Assembly (NCBI GenBank): GCA_028275445.1
Contig: JAPWUQ010000003.1
Span: 1-43,660 of the forward strand
From: Anaerolineae bacterium
GTDB lineage: Bacteria > Chloroflexota > Anaerolineae > JACIWP01
Length of the DNA stretch: 43,660 nt
Direction of reading: 5' to 3'
Part shown: positions 25,548 to 33,881 of the stretch, in pieces
Layout of the letters: the number at the start of each line of letters is the position of its first letter
Position numbering within the stretch: position 1 is the stretch's first letter
The notes under the pieces: generated by a model
The model's database searches: none
What the model was told of the DNA's origin: nothing
The model's input: the letters and a program-made list of their open reading frames with translations, nothing else
Translations under genes and position numbers: made by a program

Positions 25548-26957
25548 CTATAACCCGCCGGCCATGTCCAATCCCAGCTCGGCGTGAATATAGCGTACGG
25601 TGTCGTCTACATCCGCCTCCGGCACCACGAACGAGATGTTGTACTCGCTGGCCGACTGGGCGACGGAAATGACCCGCGTGCCGCGCCGGCCCAGCGCGGC
25701 GAAGGCACGCGGCACCGTTTGCGCCGGCTGGGCGCTGGTGCGCCCGACCACCGAAATCGTGCCGACCTCCTCGCGCACGCCGATGTGCGAGATGATGCCC
25801 CGCTGTAATTCCCCCGAGAGGGCACGCTCCAGCACGCGCACACAGTGCCGCTGGTCCTGCCGGCGCACCACCAGGTGCAGACTGCGCTCCGAAAGCGGCT
25901 GGGTGAAGAGCAGGATATCCACGCCGGCATCCGCCAGGCTCTCCAGCACGCGCGCCCCTACCAGCGGCCCCCATTCCTGGCTGTTGCCGGCGATGCCGAT
26001 GAGGCTCAGCCCTTTGGTAGAGATAATGGCCGGCATGGCCCGGCGGTTCGGCGAGGGCGAGCTGGTGATCAGCGTGCCAGGGTGCGATGGGTTGAAGCTG
26101 TTGAGGATGCGCAGGGGGATGCCGGCCTGATGCACCGGCGCGACGGTCTTGGGATGGAGCACATCCGCGCCGTAATAGGCCAGCTCCTCCGCCTCCTCAT
26201 AGCTCAGCTCGTCCAGCGTGTGCGCCTCCGGCACGATATTCGGATCCGCCGTCAGGATGCCGTCCACATCGGTCCATATCTGCACCTCTTCCGCCCCCAG
26301 ACAGGCGCCGAGGATGGCGGCCGAGTAGTCGCTTCCACCCCGCCCCAGCACGGTGGTCACTCCCTCTTTCGTCGCCCCGACGTAGCCGGTCACCACCGGC
26401 ACGATGCCGCGCTCCAGCAGGGGCGGGATCAAGGCCTGCACGCGCTCCCGGGTGAGGTCCATGATGGGGCGCGCCGCGCCGAAATGGTCATCGGTGATGA
26501 TGAGCTGTGTGGCGACGATATCGCGCGCCCGAATGCCGCGCGCCGAGAGCGCCGCCGCCAGGATGCGCGCCGAGAGCTGTTCGCCGATGGAAGAGACGGC
26601 ATCATAGCCGCGCGGGGTGATTTCCCCGAGCACGGCGATGCTCCGGCAGAGCAGTTCAAAATCGTGCAGGCGGTCCTCAATGAGGCCGGCCACCTCCACC
26701 CGCTCCACACTGCGCGCCAGAAGCTGGTCCACCGCCTGCAGATGCCGCTCCAGAAGCGTCGCCTTGGCCTCGCGATAGACCCTGTCCTCACCGCGGCTGG
26801 CCGCACGCGCCGCCTCGATCAGCAGATTGGTCACCCCGCTCATGGCAGAGACGACGATGACCGGCTCGCGCGACAGATGCGACTCGATGATATCCATGAC
26901 GGCGGACATTCGCTCCGCGTCACCTACCGAAGTCCCCCCAAACTTCATCACGATCAT
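25548..26957 (-). CDS. lysC: Aspartate kinase
   Basis: MIVMKFGGTSVGDAERM, GGSDYSAAILGACLGAEEVQIWTDVDGILTADPN, LSYEEAEELAYYGADVLHPKT, C-terminal ACT-like region. Confidence 0.95.
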   Translation of the reverse strand: MIVMKFGGTSVGDAERMSAVMDIIESHLSREPVIVVSAMSGVTNLLIEAARAASRGEDRVYREAKATLLERHLQAVDQLLARSVERVEVAGLIEDRLHDFELLCRSIAVLGEITPRGYDAVSSIGEQLSARILAAALSARGIRARDIVATQLIITDDHFGAARPIMDLTRERVQALIPPLLERGIVPVVTGYVGATKEGVTTVLGRGGSDYSAAILGACLGAEEVQIWTDVDGILTADPNIVPEAHTLDELSYEEAEELAYYGADVLHPKTVAPVHQAGIPLRILNSFNPSHPGTLITSSPSPNRRAMPAIISTKGLSLIGIAGNSQEWGPLVGARVLESLADAGVDILLFTQPLSERSLHLVVRRQDQRHCVRVLERALSGELQRGIISHIGVREEVGTISVVGRTSAQPAQTVPRAFAALGRRGTRVISVAQSASEYNISFVVPEADVDDTVRYIHAELGLDMAGGL

Positions 26958-26982
26958 GTTCCCACCTCCTCGCGCCGGCCCC

Positions 26983-28200
26983 TCACAGGATGGAATCCAG
27001 CGCCTGCTGTAAATCGGCGATCAGGTCGTCCGCATCCTCGATGCCCAGGGCATAGCGCACCAGCTCATCCTTGATGCCCATGCGCTCGCGCTCCTGCTTG
27101 TCCAGCGCGAAATGGGACATCAGCGCCGGCTGTTCGATGATGGACTCCACACCGCCCAGGCTGGGCCCGACGTACGGGATCTTCAACGCATCGATAAAGC
27201 GCATGGTGCGCTCCATATCCCCTTCGATCTCGAAGCTGACCACCCCGCCGAAGCCGGCCATCAGCTTTTTGGCGATGGCATGGTCCGGATGCGAAGGGAG
27301 ACCGGGGTAAAAGACCCGCCGCACCGCCGGGTGGGATTCCAGGAACTCCGCCACCCGCTGGCCGTTCTCGTTGTGGCGCTGTATGCGCAGGGAAAGGGTC
27401 TTCATGCCGCGCAGGAGCAAATAGGCGGCGTGCGGGTCAATGGTCGGCCCCAGCATGTTTTGGGCGTCCTTGAGCTTGTGGATGATCTCCGCCGGCCCCG
27501 CCACCGAGCCGGCCAGCAGGTCGTTGTGCCCGCCCAGGTACTTGGTGCCGCTGTGGATCACCAGATCGGCGCCGAATTCCGCCGGCCGGATGTTGAAGGG
27601 CGTGGCGAAGGTGCTGTCCACTGCCAGCAGACAGCCGTGCCGGCGGGCGATCTCCACCAGCCGCGGCAGGTCCACTACCCGCAGGTACGGGTTCGTCGGC
27701 AGTTCCGTAAAAATGAGGCGCGTGCGCGGCGTGACGGCGGCTTCCAGCGCCTCCAGGTCCTCCACCGGCACGAAGGTGACCTCGATGCCCAGCCGGCGCA
27801 GGAACGCCAGGGCGAACTCCCGCGTCTTGCGGTAGCAGTCCTCGGTGATGATGAGGTGGTCGCCGGCGGAGAGCAGGGTCAGGAAGACGGTGGTGATGGC
27901 CGCCATGCCCGAGGCCACCAGCATGGCCTCCTCGCACCCATCCAGCTCGGCCAGCTTGCGCTCCACCGTCTCGCGGGTGGGGTTGGTGTAGCGGCCGTAT
28001 TCCCCGCGCTGGAGGGGCAGTTCGGCCATCTTCCTCTGCATGTGGGCGATGACGGCCTGGCTGTTCTCGAAGGTATAGGTGGATGTCTGGATGATCGGCG
28101 TGGTCAGCGAGCCGTAAGGCTTCTGACGGGATTCGCCGGCGTGCACCGCACGGGTGGAAAAACCGCGGGGGGCGGCCGGCCGGGTGTTCTCTTCTGCCAT
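26983..28200 (-). CDS. Cystathionine gamma-synthase / Met-Cys PLP-dependent transsulfuration enzyme
   Basis: [49 protein letters not shown] (PLP lysine), [17 protein letters not shown]. Confidence 0.95.
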   Translation of the reverse strand: MAEENTRPAAPRGFSTRAVHAGESRQKPYGSLTTPIIQTSTYTFENSQAVIAHMQRKMAELPLQRGEYGRYTNPTRETVERKLAELDGCEEAMLVASGMAAITTVFLTLLSAGDHLIITEDCYRKTREFALAFLRRLGIEVTFVPVEDLEALEAAVTPRTRLIFTELPTNPYLRVVDLPRLVEIARRHGCLLAVDSTFATPFNIRPAEFGADLVIHSGTKYLGGHNDLLAGSVAGPAEIIHKLKDAQNMLGPTIDPHAAYLLLRGMKTLSLRIQRHNENGQRVAEFLESHPAVRRVFYPGLPSHPDHAIAKKLMAGFGGVVSFEIEGDMERTMRFIDALKIPYVGPSLGGVESIIEQPALMSHFALDKQERERMGIKDELVRYALGIEDADDLIADLQQALDSIL

Positions 28201-28280
28201 CGCAACCTCCTTAGCAAATAAAAATATCCTCGCCGCCTTATCCGAGAAGCACCGCCGGCCCGAGGAGTCCGTTTCAGGAC

Positions 28281-28328
28281 ATAAAAAGCTGCTGCCCCAG
28301 GGATTCGTCGGTATGAGAAGGCAGCAGC
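28281..28328 (-). terminator. Riboswitch expression-platform terminator
   Basis: GCTGCTGCC (28288-28296) pairs with GGCAGCAGC (28320-28328), followed on the minus strand by TTTTTAT. Confidence 0.85.
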
Positions 28329-28340
28329 ATCTTCGCCATA

Positions 28341-28480
<140 letters not shown>

Positions 28481-28506
28481 CCAAAAACCTATGCAATTTT
28501 GTCAGG

Positions 28507-28535
28507 TTTATACCACAGCCGCTGAAATCGCGCAA
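28507..28535 (-). promoter_or_regulatory. Promoter of the SAM-riboswitch operon
   Basis: Minus strand TTGCGC (28530-28535), 17 nt, TATAAA (28507-28512). Confidence 0.65.
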
Positions 28536-28543
28536 ATCGGGGA

Positions 28544-28573
28544 TTGCGCTCCTTTCCGGCCCCATGCTATAAT
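28544..28573 (+). promoter_or_regulatory. Promoter of the DUF6485-like gene
   Basis: TTGCGC (28544-28549), 18 nt, TATAAT (28568-28573), extended TGCTATAAT. Confidence 0.7.
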
Positions 28574-28607
28574 TGGCCCAGCACTGCAGGCTCGACGGAG
28601 GATGACG

Positions 28608-28805
28608 ATGGAGTGCAAACAGGAGCGCAACCTGAAGCGCTGTAACTGCACCTGGGAGCCCTGCCCGCGCAAAGGGCTGTGCTGTGAGTGCCTGGCCTAT
28701 CACCTGGCGCACCAGGAACTGCCGGCCTGCGCCTTCCCTCCCGAAGTGGAGCGCACCTACGACCGCTCCTTCCAGCGCTTCATCCAGGTATACTCGAAAA
28801 GGTGA
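28608..28805 (+). CDS. Small Cys-rich protein, DUF6485-like
   Basis: 65 aa MECKQERNLKRCNCTWEPCPRKGLCCECLAYHLAHQELPACAFPPEVERTYDRSFQRFIQVYSKR. Confidence 0.88.
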   Translation: MECKQERNLKRCNCTWEPCPRKGLCCECLAYHLAHQELPACAFPPEVERTYDRSFQRFIQVYSKR

Positions 28806-28835
28806 GAGCGCGCGGCCGGCGAAGGAGAAAACGCG

Positions 28836-29522
28836 GTGCGGCGGAAAGGCGGTATCCTGGCATTGGTAGCAGGGCTGTGCATCATGCTCGCAGCCGGCTG
28901 TGCGGCCGCGCCGACCCCTGCCCCCGCGACGGCGGAAGCGGAAGAGGTCATCACCCTGCCGGCGCCGCGCCAGAAGGGTCCGCTCTCTCTTGAAGAGGCG
29001 TTGGCCCGCCGGCGCTCCGTGCGCGAATACGCACCGCGCTCCCTGACGTGGGAGGAAATCGGCCAGCTCCTCTGGGCGGCGCAGGGCATCACCTCGCCGC
29101 AGGGCTTCCGCACCGCCCCATCCGCCGGCGCCCTCTACCCGCTGGAAGTATACGTCGTCCTGCCCGAGGGCGTGTACCACTATCTGCCCCACCCGCATGC
29201 ACTGCGGCGCACCGCCGCCGGCGACCGCCGCTCTGCCCTGGGGGACGCGGCCGTGCGTCAGCGCCCTGTGTACGAGGCGCCGGCGGTCTTCGTCATCGCC
29301 GGCGTATATGAGCGCACGGCCGCCAAATACGGCCAGCGCGCCCAGCGCTATGTGCACCTGGAGGCCGGCCATGCCGCCCAGAACCTGCTCCTGCAGGCGG
29401 CCGCCCTGGGTCTGGGGGCAGTGCCGATCGGCGCCTTTCATGACGATCAGGTGCGCGCCGTGCTGGGGCTGGGCGCGGATGAAACGCCGCTCTACCTGAT
29501 CCCGGTGGGAGCGCCCCGCTGA
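28836..29522 (+). CDS. SagB/ThcOx-type nitroreductase-family lipoprotein
   Basis: Signal and lipobox LAAGC; SLEEALARRRSVREYAPRSLTWEEIGQLLWAAQGIT...RTAPSAGALYPLEVYVVL...GHAAQNLLLQAAALGLGAVPIGAFHDDQV. Confidence 0.88.
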   Translation: MRRKGGILALVAGLCIMLAAGCAAAPTPAPATAEAEEVITLPAPRQKGPLSLEEALARRRSVREYAPRSLTWEEIGQLLWAAQGITSPQGFRTAPSAGALYPLEVYVVLPEGVYHYLPHPHALRRTAAGDRRSALGDAAVRQRPVYEAPAVFVIAGVYERTAAKYGQRAQRYVHLEAGHAAQNLLLQAAALGLGAVPIGAFHDDQVRAVLGLGADETPLYLIPVGAPR

Positions 29523-29538
29523 ACCTGGAGGCACAGTC

Positions 29539-31350
29539 ATGAACGTGGGCATTCATTTTTCGAACCGCTACTGGGAACCGCCGGCGGAGGAGCACTTTGC
29601 CATCTTGAAGCTGGCGCGCCCCGAGACCATCAAAACGCTGGTCTTTCCGGCGCCGCGCTTCGACCAGGTGGCGGTGCACCGCCGTCTGCGGCAGGAGCAT
29701 CCGGATGCCCTCATCGTGGCGCGCCTCTTTGCCGATATGAACGGCGGAGCGTGGAGCCCGGCGGAATTCGTCGAGCACTTCGCCCCCCGCATTGAGGAAC
29801 TACAGCCCTACGTGACCTGGTTCGAGGTGCACAACGAGCCGAACCTCGACCCGCAGGCCGCCGGCTACAGCGAGGGCTTCGGCTCTTCCGACGCCGATAT
29901 CGACCGCTTCATCGCCTGGGCCGAGGAAGTGCTGGCCGCTCTGCGCCGGCGTTTCCCCTGGGCGCGGTGGGTTTTTCCCGGCCAGGCCCCGCACCGCTAC
30001 ACCGAATTCTGGAACCGCGCCCTGCCCACCATCCTGAAGTTTGACGCCTGGGGCGTGCACTGTTACTGGCAGGGGGACCAGCACCTGCACCCCTATTACG
30101 GCAAGTGCTACACCTACGCCCATTATCTGGCGCCGCAGATGCCCATCATCATCACGGAGTTCGGCGATGCGACCCCCGGCCGCTCGCCGGCGGAGAAAAT
30201 CCCCATCTACCTGGAATGGCTCCGCGAGCTGGAGAAACATGACTACGTCATGGGCAGCGCGCTCTATATCCTCGGCGGGACGGAGGATTGGAGCGGCGCC
30301 GGCGGTCGGCCCAACTTCGAGGTGACGCGCGAGATGGCCGAGGCCATTGGCCGGCTGGGCCGGCGCCCCCGCCAGCCGCAGGTCGCCGACGGCTTCGACT
30401 TCCCGGTGGGCAAGCCGGACGGCGTGGGGTATTACGTCGCCGCCGGCCTGGCCGAGGAAAGCTATTACCAGCGCTTCGGCGCCTGGCACACCGGCGAGGA
30501 TTGGAACGGCGTGGGCGGCGGCGACACCGACGAGGGCGACCCGGTCTACGCCGCGGCGCACGGACGCGTGCTGGAGCTGGGGCGTTATCCCAGTTGGGGC
30601 AATATCGTGCTCCTCGAGCACCGCCTGCGGGACGGCCGGCGCATCTGGACCCAATACGCCCATCTGAAGGACATCCTGGTGAAAAAGGGCGACCTGGTGC
30701 GCAGAGGCGACCAGATCGGCACCATCGGCCATATGATTGACAAGGACGGCAATCCCAAAGGGCCGGCGCACCTGCACTTCGAGGTGCGCGCCCACCTGAT
30801 GCCGCCCGACCAGTGGAACCTGCCGCGGGAGGATGTCCTGCGCTTCTACCTGCACCCCACCGATTTCATCCGCAGTCACCGCCCGAACTACGAGAGCCTG
30901 GTCGTGGCGGTGGATGATGTCGGCGCCGGCTTCTCCCGCTCCGACTCCCGCTTCTGGTTCGAGGGGGACGCCGGCTATGACGGCCACTGCTACTGGACGT
31001 GGACCGTCTCCGAGGAACAGGGCGAGGACTGCTGGGCCATCTGGAAGCCGGTCATCCCCAAGACCGGCCTGTACGAGGTCTTCGCCTTCATCCCCAGCCG
31101 CAACGCCACCACCCGCCGCGCCCGCTACAAAATCGTCCACCGGCGGGGAGAGGCCGTGGTGGAAGTCAATCAATCCGAATACAACGATGAATGGGTCTCG
31201 CTGGGGGTTTATGCCTTCTCCACGGTCCAGCCGGCCTATGTCCGGTTGAGCGACGTGACCGGCGAACCGTACACCCGCGAGCGCTCCCGCCGCCGGCAGA
31301 TCGCTTTCGACGCCGTGATGTGGGTGCTGGTGCGCGCCGGCGAATCCTAA
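29539..31350 (+). CDS. Multidomain protein: GH-A-like TIM barrel + M23 peptidase + golvesin-like C-terminal domain
   Basis: GH-A-like WFEVHNEPNLD and IIITEFGDATPG; M23 HTGEDWNG...VYAAAHGRVLELG...HLHFEVR; golvesin-like YEVFAFIPSRNATTRRARYKIVHRRGEAVVEVNQSEYNDEWVSLGVYAF. Confidence 0.8.
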   Translation: MNVGIHFSNRYWEPPAEEHFAILKLARPETIKTLVFPAPRFDQVAVHRRLRQEHPDALIVARLFADMNGGAWSPAEFVEHFAPRIEELQPYVTWFEVHNEPNLDPQAAGYSEGFGSSDADIDRFIAWAEEVLAALRRRFPWARWVFPGQAPHRYTEFWNRALPTILKFDAWGVHCYWQGDQHLHPYYGKCYTYAHYLAPQMPIIITEFGDATPGRSPAEKIPIYLEWLRELEKHDYVMGSALYILGGTEDWSGAGGRPNFEVTREMAEAIGRLGRRPRQPQVADGFDFPVGKPDGVGYYVAAGLAEESYYQRFGAWHTGEDWNGVGGGDTDEGDPVYAAAHGRVLELGRYPSWGNIVLLEHRLRDGRRIWTQYAHLKDILVKKGDLVRRGDQIGTIGHMIDKDGNPKGPAHLHFEVRAHLMPPDQWNLPREDVLRFYLHPTDFIRSHRPNYESLVVAVDDVGAGFSRSDSRFWFEGDAGYDGHCYWTWTVSEEQGEDCWAIWKPVIPKTGLYEVFAFIPSRNATTRRARYKIVHRRGEAVVEVNQSEYNDEWVSLGVYAFSTVQPAYVRLSDVTGEPYTRERSRRRQIAFDAVMWVLVRAGES

Positions 31351-31378
31351 ACGGAATCATTTCACAGGAGCTTCAACG

Positions 31379-32593
31379 ATGCCGCGGACACCCTTCGGAA
31401 CCGACACCCTTCCCCCGCCCCTGATGACCTCCGATCCTGGCTCGTTCGCCGAGGACACCTTTCGCAACCGCCTGCCGGCCTTCCTGGACGAATTATGCCG
31501 GCTCAATCCTTTCCCGCCCGAGATTCGCGCCGCCCTCATGAGCCTGAAGCGCGAGATCACGCACGGACTGCCGGTGCGCCGGCTGGCCGAGATGACCCCG
31601 GACCGCGCGGCATGGGACGAGGTCTGGTCGCGCTTCATCGGCCGAAACTGGTTCCAGCTCCACTGGTACCCGGCGGAGGCGTACTTTTACCGCCGCGTCC
31701 TGGAAGCCACACGCTATTTCCAGCCCGGCCCCTGGCAGGGCCGGGACCCTTTCGCACCGTACAAGGAGCAGGAGCTGGGGCCTCGCAGTCAGAGCTGGGC
31801 AAGCTTCGAGCGCGCCCTCGGCCGGCTCCCGACGGAGCACCTGCCGCGCCTGAACGAACTGCTCCTGCTGGACCTGTGGGGCAACCGCGCCGACCTGAGC
31901 ATCAAGGAAGTGGCGGAATCGGCCCACGCCGGCCTGGCCGATGAAACCAATGAACGCCTCCTGATCGACCACCGCCCGCAGGTACTGGAGCGCTTCACCC
32001 GCAACCACCGCGTCCGACGGGTGGACTTCATCCTGGACAACGCCGGCCTGGAACTGCTCTTCGACCTGGCGCTGGCCGACCACCTGCTGACCATCTGGCA
32101 TCTGGAGCGCATTGTCTTCCACCTGAAGCCCCAGCCGTTCTTTGTGTCGGATGCCATGCCGCAGGACGTCATGCAAGCCCTGGAGGCCATGATGAACCGG
32201 CCGAGGTTGGCCCCCCTGGCCAGCCGGCTGATGAACGCCATCTCGCACGACCGCCTACAGTTGGTGACCCATCCTTTCTGGGTCAGCGCGTACAGCTTCG
32301 CCTATATGCCGGACGACCTGCGCCGGCAGTTGGCGGAGGCCGACCTGGTCCTCCTGAAAGGGGATGCCAATTACCGCCGGCTCCTGGACGACCGCCGCTG
32401 GCCGCCCACCGATTCGCTGGAGGAGCGCACGCGCTATTTCCCCGCCCCCTTCGTCACCCTGCGCACCGCCAAAGCCGAGGTCATCGTGGATCTGACGGAG
32501 GAGCGCGTGGCAGAGCTGGATGCCAAGGACCCCCGCTGGCGCATCAACGGCCAGTACGGCCTTATCCGCTTCTGCGCCGGCGCCCGGAGGTAG
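31379..32593 (+). CDS. ARMT1-like / DUF89 damage-control phosphatase family protein
   Basis: VDFILDNAGLELLFDLALADHLL; ADLVLLKGDANYRRLLDDRRWPP. Confidence 0.88.
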   Translation: MPRTPFGTDTLPPPLMTSDPGSFAEDTFRNRLPAFLDELCRLNPFPPEIRAALMSLKREITHGLPVRRLAEMTPDRAAWDEVWSRFIGRNWFQLHWYPAEAYFYRRVLEATRYFQPGPWQGRDPFAPYKEQELGPRSQSWASFERALGRLPTEHLPRLNELLLLDLWGNRADLSIKEVAESAHAGLADETNERLLIDHRPQVLERFTRNHRVRRVDFILDNAGLELLFDLALADHLLTIWHLERIVFHLKPQPFFVSDAMPQDVMQALEAMMNRPRLAPLASRLMNAISHDRLQLVTHPFWVSAYSFAYMPDDLRRQLAEADLVLLKGDANYRRLLDDRRWPPTDSLEERTRYFPAPFVTLRTAKAEVIVDLTEERVAELDAKDPRWRINGQYGLIRFCAGARR

Positions 32594-32596
32594 TCA

Positions 32597-32645
32597 GAGA
32601 AAAAATACGCCGGTGACAGTCACCTCGGAGGTGACTTCACCGGCG
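32597..32645 (-). terminator. Intrinsic terminator of the kor operon (possibly bidirectional)
   Basis: CGCCGGTGACAGTCACCTC / GAGGTGACTTCACCGGCG stem with one bulge (32608-32645), T6 on the minus strand (revcomp of 32600-32605). Confidence 0.8.
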
Positions 32646-32661
32646 TCTCTGGTGCATCCCA

Positions 32662-32997
32662 TCAGAACGTGAAGGGTGTTTCCATCACGGAAAAGGTCCG
32701 CTCTTCCTCCCCCTCCGCGCCGTAGAACAGCCGGCCGCGCGCCAGGTACGGCCGGCGCTCCCCTTCCGGCGCCGGCGGGCGAACGTGCACCGTCAGCCGC
32801 GTCTCCGGCTCCATCACCCCCATCACCAGCATGCTCCCGACTTCCTGACCATCGGGGTCCAGCACGCTCAGCTCCAGATAGGGGAACGGCGGCTCCAGCC
32901 CGTCCGCTTCGACCATGAAGTGCACCCGCCGGCGGTCCGGCGCCGGCTGGACCTCCAGCCGGACGATGGAGGGCATTTCCTCGGTTGCCTGGGACAT
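32662..32997 (-). CDS. Hypothetical protein downstream of korB
   Basis: 111 aa from MSQATEEMPSIVRLEV; 8 nt after korB, good RBS context. Confidence 0.7.
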   Translation of the reverse strand: MSQATEEMPSIVRLEVQPAPDRRRVHFMVEADGLEPPFPYLELSVLDPDGQEVGSMLVMGVMEPETRLTVHVRPPAPEGERRPYLARGRLFYGAEGEEERTFSVMETPFTF

Positions 32998-33005
32998 CGT
33001 ACCCC

Positions 33006-33881
33006 CTACATGAACTCCCGCTTGAGGCGCTCCAGCTCCGCCGTATCCCGATGCACGCCCAGCTCGACGAGAGAATGTTCCTGGATGGCCGGCAGATGAT
33101 CCTCGTAGGTCGGACGCTCCACCTGGTACAGGATGCCGATGGGGATACGGTCCCCCCACTCCTGCGCCTTCTCCAGCGCCGCGGCAAAGTCCGTCGGGTC
33201 ATAGCCGCCCGGCTGTTCCTCGACCTTGTACACCCGCTCCGAGTACCAGTCGTACGTATTGACGCGGTTGAAGGTCACGCAGGGTTGCAACACGTCGATC
33301 AGGGCGTAGCCGCGGTGCATGAGCGCCTTGCCGATGATGTCCGCCAGGTAGCGCGGGTCCTTGGCAAAGCCGCGCGCGACGAAGGTCGCGCCGGCGATGA
33401 GGGCCAGCGCCAGCGGCCGCACCGGCTGTTCGATCGCGCCGGCCGGCGGCGGAGAGGTCTTGGTCACCGTGCCCGTCTCGCTGGTCGGCGAATACTGCCC
33501 CTTGGTCAGACCGTACACCTGGTTGTTCTGCACCACAGAGGTGATGTTGATGTTGCGGCGCGCCGCATGCAGGAGATGGCTCAACCCCATGCCGTAGGTA
33601 TTCCCATCTCCTGAAACGGTCATCACATACAGCTTGTGATTGGCCAGTTTGGCGCCGGTGGCGATGGGGATATCGCGGCCGTGCAGGGTGTGCAGGCCGT
33701 TGACCCACATGTACTGCGGCAGTTTGCTCCCACAGCCGATGCCGGTCACGATGAGGAGCTGATGCGGCTCGATGTTGTAATTCACCATGGCGAGCTTGAC
33801 CGCGTTCAGCACGCCGTGATCGCCGCACCCCGGGCACCAGGTCGGGCGATCGCGCCCCTGTAAATCTTTCATGCTAGGCAT
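33006..33881 (-). CDS. 2-oxoacid:ferredoxin oxidoreductase, beta subunit
   Basis: TWCPGCGDHGVLNAVKLAM, GIGCGSKLPQYM, VMTVSGDGNTYGMGLSHLLHAARRNINIT, NNQVYGLTKGQYSPTS (TPP-binding). Confidence 0.95.
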   Translation of the reverse strand: MPSMKDLQGRDRPTWCPGCGDHGVLNAVKLAMVNYNIEPHQLLIVTGIGCGSKLPQYMWVNGLHTLHGRDIPIATGAKLANHKLYVMTVSGDGNTYGMGLSHLLHAARRNINITSVVQNNQVYGLTKGQYSPTSETGTVTKTSPPPAGAIEQPVRPLALALIAGATFVARGFAKDPRYLADIIGKALMHRGYALIDVLQPCVTFNRVNTYDWYSERVYKVEEQPGGYDPTDFAAALEKAQEWGDRIPIGILYQVERPTYEDHLPAIQEHSLVELGVHRDTAELERLKREFM

